Of a DNA stretch of 64,000 nucleotides, positions 45,775 through 56,762 are shown piece by piece. The first letter of the stretch is position 1. Each line of letters begins with the position of its first letter. Both the position numbers and the translations under genes were made by a program. Origin of the DNA: Agriotes lineatus (taxonomy: Eukaryota > Arthropoda > Insecta > Coleoptera > Elateridae); contig OW679197.1 in NCBI GenBank assembly GCA_940337035.1, positions 34,849,219-34,913,218 on the forward strand, written 5' to 3'. Below the pieces are notes generated by a model. That model saw only the letters and a list, made by a program, of their open reading frames with translations, was not told where the DNA came from and did no database searches.

Positions 45775-46420
45775 ACATATGTGCAGCAGTGTAAACTGGT
45801 AAGAAGTTTTCTTTTCACATGTACTGTAGGATATGGTAAAAATAACGTACTGTAAATAGATGGGAAAAGAAGTAATCGAAAATATGTTTAACCACTCAGC
45901 TGTTTAATGTGGCGCCGCTAGTTTTTCTAAATTCTACTTCATATCTAATTGTGGTTCCTGTTCCTACATGAGTCAAAGCAAAGTTGTACTTTTTCTGTTA
46001 CAGTTGATTAACCATATTGTTTATCTTAGCTAATAAATGTGGAAAATTATTGTATCTTCTGAAAAAGTTCCTAAGAGAACTAATTGTTAAATTCTGAGGA
46101 ATTTGTTGGAGAGATCGGTATCGGTAAACTCATCAACTGTCAAATCTCTTGAAGTATTTGTCATTTATAATTGCAAACAAAGACTGAGCGGCTTATTTTT
46201 GTCAGTTTATGCTGTAATCGGCTAGGAGTAATCTCTTAAGCGATTTTCTGAGAAAATCGTCATTATTTCAAAGTTGAGGTGGAACCCAGCTGTTTCATAA
46301 TAAGATTGCAGAAAAATATAGAATAAGAGGAATGGTTTTAAGCCTAATTTTCGTTATAGGCAATGTAGTGGGCTACAATATTGTATTCGATAATATACCA
46401 AAAATGCTGCAGGATATTGT
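45775..46420 (+). repeat. Duplicated intron segment, copy 1
   Basis: Direct, diverged homology to 47825-48600. Shared blocks in the same order include TAGTTTTTCTAAATTYTRCTTC, AGCTAATAAATGTG, CTAAGAGAACTAATT, GGAGAGATCRGTATCGRTAA, CTCATCAACTGTCAAATC, GACTGAGCGGCTTATTTTTG and CTACAATAYTGTATTC. Copy 2 carries extra sequence, so either copy may have deletions. Confidence 0.7.
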
Positions 46421-47824
46421 TTAACGAACCGTATGGGTGCTAAATTAAACGATTGTGGCGAAAATAAGTAGCTAGACTACAATATTCGTTTTCTTTAGAA
46501 GTTAAACACAGCTATCTGTTAAGTTTAGATCGAACTAGATTGAAAATTGCCATTAATATTATATTGCTTAACAAACATTGAAACGGAAAGATGGGTATGT
46601 AAATGCGCTACCTTCTAGAATTTCTAAGTAATTTCCTTCCGTTGCGTACATGTGAGCAATTAATCGTTACTGTAAGTAGAACTTTTTGAAATTGTAAACC
46701 TAAAAAATGAAGTGCTGCACACGGACTATTTCTGTGAACCAACTTAAACAGCACCTTCCTTCAGGAGCAAAATTGCTCAAATCATCAAATTTTACTGCAA
46801 ACACAATAAATCCATTTTCTGCGCCTGCTAGGTGTTTCTTTAATATATTTGTTTTTTCTGAAATTGTAAAATCAATAGTTTTGTGTAAACATATATCTTG
46901 AATCAGTCAGTAACTGCTCGGTTTTTGCAAAACTTCCCAACACATAGTTCCCTAAGGTGCCCAGATGTAACTGGCAGTATCAACCCCACTTAGCGTTGTG
47001 AGATCAAAGTGCGCCGAGCTGTATCGCATCTAATCCTCTGCATCAGCTCCGGCGAAGCTTAGACAACGTCTGGATTTGGCTATTTTAGTTTGTTGACTCC
47101 TCAACTGTCGGGCGACTGCGAACTGGTAGCATCTTGTCAGTTCGTATAATAGCAGAAGTGAAATTGATTTATGGCCCGAGATCCAACGGGTGCTCGCCTC
47201 GAAATAAGAGCGCATTTTGCTCAAGACCGGATAGTTGAGTTACTCAGTACTTAGGCAAAGACGGAAGCGACTGCTGGGAATTTCTTGGAAAAGTTAGCTG
47301 AATGCCAGGCGATTCTGTGGCGCCCGGCTAAGCTTCTTGCCTCCAACGAACAGTCTCCAGTAAATCAAAAATCGAGTGCTGATCCAGACGGGTTGTGCAT
47401 TTTTGAACGGTGGTATTATTTAAATTTTTAAACACTTACCTAAATAGCATAACAGTTATTAAAACACCCAAATACCTAAGAAATTGTATTATTGGCAGAA
47501 AATGATATTATGTATATGTATTGGCCCATACAATTTGGTGAACACCCAATTTTCATTACCTGATGCATCTCTGAAAAAGCTGGATTTGATTATGTACTAA
47601 TTCTATTGTGTTGGCTAGCTATAAGTATGTTGCAAAATGCATGTTTTCGATGTTCTGTAGTCGATACTCGTCTTGAACACCCAATATTCGGTTGTGTTTC
47701 CACTATTATTGTGCGATTACCTGATTTATCACTGAACATTCTTGGTTTTCAAGTTATAAATTCCACAATAGTCGACGATTCTCAAAATTCTTACGAGTGA
47801 GCTCAGAATAGTGAATTTACATCA
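46421..47824. other. Intronic, no gene recognised
   Basis: Contains a GC-richer island at about 46990-47400 with no recognisable exon, and unsupported frames at 46707-46901, 47030-47224 and 47606-47800. Confidence 0.45.
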
Positions 47825-48600
47825 CACAGGCATATAAGAAGTTTCTTGCCACAGGTACTAAAGTATGGTGGAATAAAATGGTCCAATAAACAGATGAAAA
47901 AAGGTTAACCTCATCCATAAATTTGGAAAGGTGTAATGGAAAATTGAATTTTACGATTGTGACTCCGGTAGTTTTTCTAAATTTTGCTTCATGTCAACTA
48001 TTTATTCTTTAATTAGAAGATTATGCAATGGTAGTGCACAAATAATTGTTCCTATTGGAGACACAGTACAGTTCTTGTACTTTTTCAGTTTTTCTCTTAT
48101 ATATAGTTGGTTAACCGTGGTTAACTATATCATATTAATTTAGCTAATAAATGTGAAAAATGTGCTTAGTTCTAAGAGAACTAATTTTCAAATTCCTTAA
48201 ATTCTCAGGCATTTTCTGGAGAGATCAGTATCGATAAACCCATCAACTGTAAAATCGCCTCAAGTATTTATTTTTGAACTGTCTAAATATTTGCCATTTA
48301 TAATCTGCAAACAAAACTGGAAGATTGCTATCGCGAGCTATTATTGAGGGTTGATGACTGAGCGGCTTATTTTTGTTAGTTTGTGTGTTGTAATCTGCTA
48401 TGACTAATATCGACTTAAACCTAATCTCTCAAGCGATTTCCTGAGAAACTCCTCAGTATCTCAAAGTTTAGATGGAACAGAGCTGAAGTTATTTGTCTTT
48501 ACAAATGGGAGTTTTATTAGAATTTAGAAATATTGCTAAACATGATTATGGCTGTGCAAATTTAGCTGTCTACAATACTGTATTCTCTGGAAATCTACTA
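47825..48600 (+). repeat. Duplicated intron segment, copy 2
   Basis: Diverged direct copy of 45775-46420, about 2.05 kb downstream, with several insertions such as GGTTAACCGTGGTTAACTAT near 48110. Confidence 0.7.
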
Positions 48601-50985
48601 TAAGATTATTAAATTACGCAAATTCCTACAAGAGCAAAATTTGGAGACATGAATTTGGAAGCAAATCCGCCTAGGCGAGTGCGTCGTGCTCGCAAAATCG
48701 GAGGATCCCCCGGGACGACCTGATTTACCTGAAACACAAAAAAGCTGGCAGTAAATTTTAATGTGTCCCTTGACAAGCTTCCTTATCACGATAGCACCGG
48801 ACTGGCCTGAAAGAAGATCTGCGATAAGCCCAGCTTAGGCCAAATTTAAAAGCGCGAGCTCACAATGCCATGGTTACGAATTGCGAGCCATTTTTAAAGT
48901 GGCATTTATAAGCTCCTGGCCCTTGTTTCTTACTGAAAATAAATAATTGGGGCCCTTCGGATGCTTAGATGGCATCGGCAACAGGGGCGCCGACGTCCCA
49001 AAGCCTGGGTTAGGGGTAGCTTCGCTTTCTTTTTTGCATTGGGGCATGCTTGTAATGTCGAGTTAACGAATTGGTGTTGGATTTCACTGGCATTTTAAAA
49101 ATAAAGTATTCTAGTATATTATTTTTGAATTTTATAGAAGGTGAAATCGACTTTAGCTTCATTCAATTAGAGGTTACACATATTAAAAAAATGGGAAAAA
49201 TTCGGAAAAATTCGTAGAACATTTCGTGTTATTACAAGAATATGAAACTGGGGCAAATATAATTTAAAGAAATATTTCCATTGTTTGAAGTCTGGTCGAA
49301 GTCTGGCTTATTTCTACCTTGAGACTGGCAACAGAGATACAATAACGCCCACTCACTCTTTTGAAAATTCAAGCAAATACGCATAAGAAAAGCAGTAAAA
49401 GCACGATTCAAATTGCTGTCAAATCACATGTCACATTAAGAACATGTATCATATTTGTCTTGTCTCACCTTGAGTTTATTTTTTTGGTATTACGAGATAT
49501 TGAAGCAAATTATTTTTGAGACAATCTAATGTGGTTTACAATGTAAAAAATAGCAGCTTATAAACCCTTTTTTGAGGGCGGAAATGAACTGAGGAGTGTC
49601 TGCTTTTCACCAGCACACTTATTTGCACTGTTTTGACATAAAAACACAACGGAATTGCTGTTTCCAACATTTTCAGATTTCTTTTTATATTTTTGTTGAA
49701 CCAGAAGATCCTGTATAAGTATTTAATAAAGTTTCACCCGGCCAGTCTACATTAAAGCTAAATTTAGATAAAGTTGTTTTCGTTTTTTCAGTAAATAAAA
49801 TAGTTGACGCAATTTGCATTTTTTGTAAGACTGTGATTAAATATAGAAAGAAATGAAAAAAAAGATTTGCCATAATTTTACCAGTCGTACATGTGGAAAT
49901 TAGTTAAAAAAAACAGTTATGATGATTGTAAATAATTCCTACATTTTTAAATTTTTATGATCAATTATAATGTTCAATTGCAAATTCAATGTACCTATTT
50001 GAACCTTGCAATTCTTATGAAAATTTGAGCTATAATGATGAGAGCACAGACATAAGATTCGCTCATTGGAATAAACATTTGGAAATTATTTAAAAAACAT
50101 CTACATTGCCTGACGGTCGACGATCTGTAATAATTTTGTTAATGATGTAGTCGTAGTGAACAGGAAATACAAAAGTAATTTTGATAAATTAATTGTACTC
50201 TTGCAACTATTTTAAAACTGTTTTTTTACATTTGCATGTAATGCTTGTTTTTTTTAATATTGGTAATTTTTTTAAAGTGTCACCTAAAATCTCTTATTTT
50301 TACATTGGCTAGTAGTGGATACTTAGACGGAAATAAACGAATGTCAGATATTAGTTATCCTCGGAAATTTTAAATGGTTGGGGTTGTTGAAGGTTGTAGT
50401 GTGTTTTTGGTAGCGACCCATTGTGTCCGTTACACTTCCTGCGCGATATGCATGGCCCTCGAAACCGAAAGATAAGTCCCTAGAGGTGATGAATGAAAAA
50501 AATGGTGTATAGCAATTTCACGGAATTAGTGGCAGTAATAAATTATAAAAATTATTGCGCATTTGTCTCGAGGCTGATAGGTTTGGTATTGACAAATGAT
50601 GGTATAGGATGCATTAGTGCCCTGAATATGTTACAATTAAGCCATTTTTCTGTTTAATAATTAAACTAACTGAAAGAATATGTACATTATCCAACTGCTG
50701 ACCGGCAGTTGGACCTGGTCTCCTCCCTTCATTCGTTTATTTCTATAATGAAGTGTCCTGGCCATCACCTATTTGCTTCGTTACATTTGACTAGAGCTGT
50801 GCGCCCTATGTCTTTCAATTTTACCCGATTTCATTTGTGTCCTGGGTTATATGATTGTTTTTTCGTAAGAGTCTCCATCTAATCTATGAATCTGTTGGTT
50901 CTGCCACGAGGGGTTAACCACTAAGGAAAAAATGTGACAAGATTGCGAAAATTAATGGATTTCTAGGGATTTCCACTGAGCGGAG
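48601..50985. other. Intronic, no gene recognised
   Basis: AT-rich. A GC-rich patch at 48650-49040 was inspected for splice sites and FNIII-type coding sequence without a convincing result. Confidence 0.5.
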
Positions 50986-51125
50986 AATTTCAAAAGATTG
51001 CGGGGGATTTTCAAAAGATTGCGGGGGATTTTCAAAAATTGCGGGGGATTCCCATAGATTGCGAGGATTTCGAAAGCATGCGAGTGATTTCCAACGATTT
51101 CAGGAGACTGCTGGATGATTTCCGC
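50986..51125 (+). repeat. Minisatellite of GATTGCGGGG units
   Basis: Four or five units of about 22-24 bp based on GATTTTCAAAAGATTGCGGG, decaying to the right. It is preceded by ACGAGGGGTTAACCACT (about 50908-50924), which recurs inverted near 56600 next to a similar array. Confidence 0.75.
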
Positions 51126-51271
51126 AATCGTTCAAAAGATTAAATAACCTAAAATAGCGTCGGAAATAGGGGACATAAATAAGTAGCTGTAAAACCATGC
51201 ACACTTAAAGAAGAATTAATCAGTGTGGGGATTAGTAAGATAATCTGGCAAAATGCGTTTCAGCTGCGTTA

Positions 51272-52532
51272 GGCCTGGCGCACATTGAACGTAGGGCAGC
51301 ACAGCGCAGCATAGCATAGGAAACTATTTCTCTCCTACACTTCGCATTCGAACCGCACATTTAACGCAGTTTTCTACATGCAGGGTGAAAGGAAAATACG
51401 ATGTCGACAGAAGAGAATTTAACAATATTATGTTGTTAAACAGTGCTTCTAAAGAGATAAAAAAGGTCAATTTGAAAGAGCAAATTTATGAAGAAAAGAA
51501 ATACTCATGTCGAGTGTATCTTATTAAACAAATTAACAGATGGCCATTTAAACAAATACCGTTTTTATAACAAAAGCCAGGTGGCGAAGTTTGCGGACTA
51601 ATTGAAGGGCATATTAAAGGCCAACGATATAATGCGCAACCATAGCAAAATTAGCAGTATGTTTCACGAAAATGTTTATTATTATTATTATTATGCATTG
51701 CAATTTTGTAAATAACTTTTTAATGACGGATCACTGCATCCTTCAATATATTGGGAACTTTGTGCAGCATTACATGGATGTAATGAAACACTTGGAAATT
51801 GCATCATTTTTTTTCCCACTGCACTCCATCAAATAGTACCCTTTTTATTTTAAGCTGGTAAATTTTTGGCAGTGTTGTACATAGATAAAAACAAGAATTG
51901 GTACAAACTAGCATCATTTTTTTCACAATATTCTTGGTTTTTTCTTTCTAAAATCCGTTTTCTTTCCTGGGTCTAACCTTGCACCTTTGTCCATAGTTTT
52001 CTAAGCGATAAGTAACAAACGACTGCCGGGATTGGACCGTGTCAACGCCCACTTTCGTAAGGGGCTTCATCAGAAGGAAAAAGCAAAAGAGCACGGTAAC
52101 TCAACGTGTAAACCACACCAGAGGCGAAACTCTTTTGCAAGGGAAGGTATAGAAGAACCTCTGGCGTACGTAGAGTAAATAAATAATTTATAAAATCGTT
52201 TGCATAGTTGAGTTCTTCGGAAATTTTTTGGCAAATTTCATCCTTTAACTTCGTTCTCATGTTAATCTTCACCTTCCACAAACTCAATTAGTAGTTCCAT
52301 ATTCGCTAATTATTTTTAAATTTTATGAACAAGCAAATAGCACAACCAACACAGGACGTAGGAAACTGTGTACCATCCACAGATTAGACAGGCTCGACAC
52401 AGGTCTCTGCCTTTGCTACACCTCCACTATCTTCAATATGCGGATATTGATTTAAAAGCATGTGTTACAAAAACCTCGGCTGTGCTATGCTATGCTACGC
52501 TGTGCTGCCCTACGTTCAATGTGCGGCGGGCC
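51272..52532. mobile_element. PIF/Harbinger-type transposon, non-autonomous
   Basis: A 1261-bp element flanked by TTA on both sides (51269-51271 and 52533-52535), the target duplication of PIF/Harbinger. Inverted ends of about 48 bp begin GGCCTGGCGCACATTGAACG on the left and, inverted, GGCCCGCCGCACATTGAACG on the right, continue TAGGGCAGCACAGCG and AGCATAGCATAG, and match at all but three positions. Inside, an 81-codon minus-strand frame (52042-52287) contains TKLKDEICQKISEELNYA, faintly like the MADF/Myb accessory protein of these elements. No DDE nuclease is seen, so movement would need a helper copy. Confidence 0.8.
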
Positions 52533-52535
52533 TTA

Positions 52536-54062
52536 TAAAGATACTATATTATTCTGTCCCATTTCTGATGTTTAACCTGTATCTGTTAGGTCTGATTTTC
52601 GCCAATGATAAAGCCTGAGCTATGTGCAAATTATTACTTGTATCTTACTTACTCTTACTTGTATATTACTACTTGCAAGCAAAAGAAGTGGAAGTTGTGA
52701 CACTAAATATTTTGAAAAATCAAAGACAACTGGGGGTAAAAGTCTCTAACATTCCTAACAATACTGCAACAATAAAAGGAATTCAAACTAAATCAATTTG
52801 AAAATAAAACAAATTGAAAAGCGGGCCGACGAATCGTCATGGAAAGGACGTTGCATGGAATTGTTTTACTCTGAACGTCCCAAGGAAGTGACTTTAAACA
52901 ATTTTAAAAATCAAAGGAAAATAAGGCTAAAAATATCGTCACGAGCCCAATAATACTGATACAATAAAACGAAACACTTATGTGAATTACATTATTACCA
53001 ATTTAAAAAAATTACCGGCGGTAGGATTCGATCTACATCATCTGCGTATGCGATTGTAACCGCATCGATATGTTACAGTGAGCCATGCAGCTCCACTGGT
53101 ACGAGTGCGATGCGCGGCTGTATTTAACAGAACGGTTTTACTGTTGAAACGTTTTGACTCTTTTGCGACATTATCCTGTATCTGTTGGGTCTTATTTTTG
53201 TCAAGTGTAAAGCGTAACCTTGTGAAAATTATTACTTTCATCTATTTCTCAGTTAACGCAAAAATACACCACATTTATTTTTTAAGGTGTTCATCCTATA
53301 TATATTTGTCTGAAATTGTCTCGGTTTCATGCCAGGCAGACATATAATCTGCAAGCAAAATATCGTCATCCTCCAACAAATAGTTTTTGAATTATACCGC
53401 CAACAGACAGACAAACGGAATTGAGAAAACCAATTTTTCGTCATTTAGAGACCTTGAAACGTGAAGATCTGAAGAAATCTCGGATGGTGATTTTTTCGCG
53501 ATTACATTACTTACTTCGTTTATTAGATGAGGGAAGTAAAACAAACTGTTTCTTAGTATGTAATAGTTACTCGAGTAGTTACTATACTAACCGATTAGGA
53601 TGTAGGTACCTTGGCACATACTTAAAGAAACAATAATAATAATTGAAAACGGCTCCGTTTTTGTAGTAAATTCATTAAAAATTAAAAATGTCCACCATGA
53701 CACACACCTCACACAATGGTTGCTGCGCAAGCACCAAAGGAGCGCTGCAACTTTGTGATCCGAATCCGGGGCAAGTTGAGCATTGCACCGCCAGACGCAA
53801 GCGAATAAATACCAACCTCTACACCGCAAGGTAAAATGAAGTTACTGATAATGCATACATACGTACATGCATACAAAATGAAGTATACTCTTTTTTTAAT
53901 AGTTAATAATTTGTCAAGGAACGAGTCTAAAATATCTCCTGTTATAACTAAAAATCGAGCAGTAGCTTTGGATATATAATTTTTTAAAACAGGTCTGTTA
54001 CACAAGTAGATAACATTTTAATAATTGCTCCAAAATTAATTTTATCTGCGCATAAAGAAGTG
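52536..54062. other. Intronic, local degenerate duplications
   Basis: CCTGTATCTGTTAGGTCTGA (about 52577) recurs as CCTGTATCTGTTGGGTCTTA (about 53176). AAAAATCAAAG-type blocks at 52715 and 52905 also repeat with their neighbours. Frames here (53038-54005) overlap on both strands and carry no domain. Confidence 0.5.
52997..53100 (-). repeat. tRNA-like sequence (possible SINE head)
   Basis: Minus strand: TGGCTCACTGTAACATATCG, an anticodon arm TGCGG-TTACAA-TCGCA, and a T-arm-like GTAGATCGAATCCTAC. The order is that of a tRNA but the acceptor ends do not pair and the anticodon loop is too short. Probably a decayed tRNA-derived SINE. Confidence 0.35.
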
Positions 54063-54170
54063 TAAAGAAAAGGCAAGGAGCCAGTTTATGCACGTCATCA
54101 ACAAGCCATGATGTCACATATTTATTCCGTTTACGCTAGGTTTAAAAACGACTTAAATAAACCACAATGG

Positions 54171-54246
54171 TATGCAACCCACCAAACAGTATTCAACCCA
54201 CTAACCAGTATGCAACCCAACAAACAGTATTCACCCATCAAACAGT
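54171..54246. repeat. Subterminal 19-bp tandem repeat
   Basis: Four units: TATGCAACCCACCAAACAG, TATTCAACCCACTAACCAG, TATGCAACCCAACAAACAG and a shortened TATTCACCCATCAAACAG. G and T alternate at the fourth base, suggesting a dimeric duplication. It lies inside the transposon about 70 bp from its left inverted end, where transposase-binding repeats are common. Confidence 0.75.
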
Positions 54247-54429
54247 AAAATTTACAAATTGCAATTATTATTGTGCATCAGATTACAACGTGATTATTAT
54301 TTATTTAAATTGATCTAATTTATGAATTGATTAAAATAACTTAAAACGAACATTGACAAAACAGTAAAAATGTAAATGTCAATACACTTGAAACTCAGCA
54401 AACTAATTATCTACAATATAATATAATAA

Positions 54430-55169
54430 TTAATCGCTATCACAAGTGTCATCAGATTCTTCGTCGTTGACTTCTATTATTATTGGGGCAATGTCTTCTA
54501 CATCAAAACCCACTTCCCTGTCCCACCACTTCTGTATAATGCCCTCTGCAATTTGACCACGTTTCAGCTGTTACTTTACTTAACGCTTCTTGCCACATAT
54601 TTAGGGTTTTTTCTATGCCGTACCCAGCTTCACCTATATGTTTATTATAATAGGTTTTGGCAATCCCCCGCACATTTTCTATGGGGTTGAAAATGCAATG
54701 GTAGGGAGGAAGTCTGAGCACAGTATGTCCATACTGTTCCGCAAGGTTGTCTGCGACATACGTTTTTGGAGGTTTGTGCCTGAAAAAAATTTGTTAGTAC
54801 TTGAGCACACAGAATTCACTTAATATACTTACTGTGCAACCAACTGCAATAATTCCATTTTTAACACATTCCCCTCAATATTCACTGACCGGCTTGTTAA
54901 CCAATCAATAATGTCTTGTTTTTTCCAACTAGCATTGGGCGTTTTATCGGCCAATGTGCTATGATAACTTGCGTTATCCATAACAATAATTGAGGGCAAG
55001 GCATTTGCAACTCTCTATAATAAATAAAACACTATAATGTAATAATACAATAATTATACGTTGTTTAACAAACCTCTTGTACAGCAGCTCCATTGTCGCG
55101 TTCTCGCTCAAAATAGCTTAGTAGGGAGGCTATAAGCGGTTTTGACTGCTTACATAGGGCTTTCGGCAT
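54430..55169 (-). pseudogene. Three-exon DDE transposase, first catalytic region missing
   Basis: Exons on the minus strand: 55074-55169 (ATG at 55169; MPKALCKQSKPLIASLLSYF then ERERDNGAAVQE), 54833-55014, and 54430-54779, joined by GT-AG introns of 59 and 53 nt that keep the frame. Exon 2 starts RVANALP and goes straight to SIIVMDNASYHSTLADKTPN, the block around the second catalytic aspartate. Exon 3 carries LRLPPYHCIFNPIEN, with the third acidic residue. The region expected between (DNA-binding remainder and first catalytic aspartate) is absent. A small deletion near 54555 shifts the frame after ETWSNC; the original tail, IIQKWWDREVGFDVEDI and an acidic end, is still readable in another frame to the stop at 54430. 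The product cannot catalyse transposition. I infer the family (IS630/Tc1/mariner-like DDE_3) from the motifs. Confidence 0.8.
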
Positions 55170-55571
55170 TATTTCCACCGCACAAAACACGTAAACGCAA
55201 TAAATAACTTTAACTAACTATGAAAAAGCGCAACTAACAACCCACGTACGATCTCAATTAGTTAGGTTAGAAACACAAAACAATAACTAAATACTATGTA
55301 AACCAAATACGATTTCACACCAACCTAAGAGCGGAAAATTTGGCAATAAAAATCAATTTGTTCGTTATAAATCGATAAAACTTCAAAATATTAACAGATT
55401 CATTAACTATATGGTTTTATTTTTAAAGTTGATACAAAAGTAATTCTTTTCGACGAATTATTTATAAAAACTAAATCTTATTTTTATTTATTTGGGGTTA
55501 GCGTTGAATGACCCTGCAAAAGTGCATTGATGACGTGCATAAACTGGCTCGTTGCCTTTCCTTTAAATATT

Positions 55572-55719
55572 ATCATACTAGTGAGTCACCCGAACTACGC
55601 TTCGGTTCGCTAATTTAAGAGAGATTTATTAATATAAATTTTAAAAAATGCATCGGCCGGGAATCGAACCCGGGCCGCCCGCGTGGCAGGCGAGCACTCT
55701 ACCCCAGGACCAACCTGGG
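55572..55719 (-). mobile_element. tRNA-Gly(GCC)-derived SINE
   Basis: On the minus strand, 55649-55719 carries the 3' two thirds of a tRNA-Gly: anticodon arm CTCGC-CTGCCAC-GCGGG (anticodon GCC), T arm with GGGTTCGATTCCCGG (perfect B box) and acceptor 3' strand CCGATGC plus A. The 5' acceptor strand is CCCAGGT and cannot pair with CCGATGC, and the D stem is altered, so it is not a functional tRNA gene. An unrelated tail follows: AT-rich linker, then GCGAACCGAAGCGTAGTTCG and GGTGACTCACTAGT up to about 55572. This head-plus-tail layout is that of a tRNA-derived SINE. It directly abuts the 54.1-55.6 kb transposon. Confidence 0.7.
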
Positions 55720-55840
55720 TTTTTTGAATAATGATATATGAACATAGGTATTCACCCGAGCTAATAGCACACGTCGACAGCAGCTGTCACACCGTAGCCC
55801 ACGGCGACAGCGCTCCGCTCCACGGCTTAGAGGATTTAAT
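55720..55840. other. Short GC-rich spacer
   Basis: Sequence such as CGTCGACAGCAGCTGTCAC is present; CAGCAGCTG is locally palindromic. Nothing recognised. Confidence 0.4.
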
Positions 55841-56060
55841 TAATAATAATAATAATAATAATGTTTATTGAGAATTTTGTGTACATCATTCTTAAAAGGC
55901 GGGGTATCAGCATAGCCGTTTTTCAACTCCGCCTGCAATACAAAAGAAAACAAAAATATATATGTGTACATACAATATATCAAAAATGAAAGCAATAACA
56001 ATGTAGATAAGTGTATAAAATAAATAAAAATGAAGTGGTGTAGATATCTAAACTAAAACA
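55841..56060 (-). mobile_element. 3' end of a retrotransposon with (TAT)n tail
   Basis: Read on the minus strand the segment ends CTCAATAAACATTATTATTA, i.e. an AATAAA signal followed by a (TAT)n tail (55841-55864). Such tails are typical of I/CR1-like LINE 3' ends. The sequence upstream (to about 56060) has no coding remnant I could recognise. Confidence 0.45.
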
Positions 56061-56158
56061 GTAATACGATATAACATGTGCTAAAGGAGGTAACAATAAC
56101 AATTAAATTAAAACTTGTCCGTATTTTTTTTGAAAATAAAAACCGGCGTACGGTCTAA

Positions 56159-56296
56159 GTCTAAAAATTGGCAAACTTTTAAGCCATCATACAACTTAAT
56201 CGGTCCAGTATCTTCGGAGGAGATAGCGAACAAACATAGAAAGATATAAAGAAAGAAAGAAAGAAAGAAAGAGAGCAACGATTTTATGTTATAGGA
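56159..56296 (+). repeat. Dispersed repeat, copy 2
   Basis: Partner of 17139-17245, with about four mismatches in the first 75 bases. The AAAG run of copy 1 is expanded here to GAAA repeats (about 56245-56272). Confidence 0.7.
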
Positions 56297-56499
56297 TATC
56301 GTAACTTAAAAAATTGTGAAGACCAATCAAAATATGTTTGTAAACATTTAATGGATCCAGGTGAAGGACAAAAATGCGACGCAGTTGGCGAAAATATATT
56401 TATTATCACAATTTTGAAAGTGGGAACCATCCCGTAGGAGAGGTGATACTTTCCCACCGCCTGTAATACCTCTAGGATGTTTTTAGACCAGAGCAGGCG

Positions 56500-56600
56500 G
56501 TGGTATTTCGTGGATTTCTGAGCGATTTCGTGGATTGCGGAGAGATTTCGTGGATTGCGGAGGATTGCGGAGGAATTTGTGACAAGATTGCGGGAAGTGG
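56500..56600 (-). repeat. Minisatellite of GATTGCGGAG units
   Basis: Three or four units built from GATTTCGTGGATTGCGGAG. It is followed by TGACAAGATTGCGGGAAGTG and GTTAACCCCTCGT, which match the left flank of the array at 50986 in part inverted, in part direct orientation. Confidence 0.65.
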
Positions 56601-56762
56601 TTAACCCCTCGTTCTGCCATGAGGACGTTTCCATCAGAGTGACCTTTTGCAATAAGCATTTCCAAAAATTCACTGGTTCTGCGGCCAAAATGTTGTAGCT
56701 TGGTGGGTTATACAAAGTTTTTTCAGGCTAGAGACTTTACCTCTTCTTCCGTTCAAGATACT

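Larger units (their letters stand above)
54065..55563 (-). mobile_element. Complete TA-flanked mariner-type transposon, internally deleted
   Basis: 1.5-kb element between TA dinucleotides (54063-54064, 55564-55565). Its 37-bp inverted ends (54065-54101 and 55527-55563) differ at two positions only; the left reads AAGAAAAGGCAAGGAGCCAG then TTTATGCACGTCATCAA. It contains a three-exon transposase gene on the minus strand and a subterminal 19-bp tandem repeat (54171-54246). Target choice of TA and a DDE-like product with an MDN...NPIE order suit the IS630/Tc1/mariner group. Confidence 0.85.

Noticed and set aside
48650..48735. Possible FNIII-like exon (DPPGRPDLPE) for an anosmin-1 continuation
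   Set aside because: The frame stops after 16 codons, no donor follows, and the acceptor is poor.
55649..55719. Functional tRNA-Gly(GCC) gene
   Set aside because: The 5' acceptor strand cannot pair with the 3' strand and the D arm is altered; a foreign tail follows.
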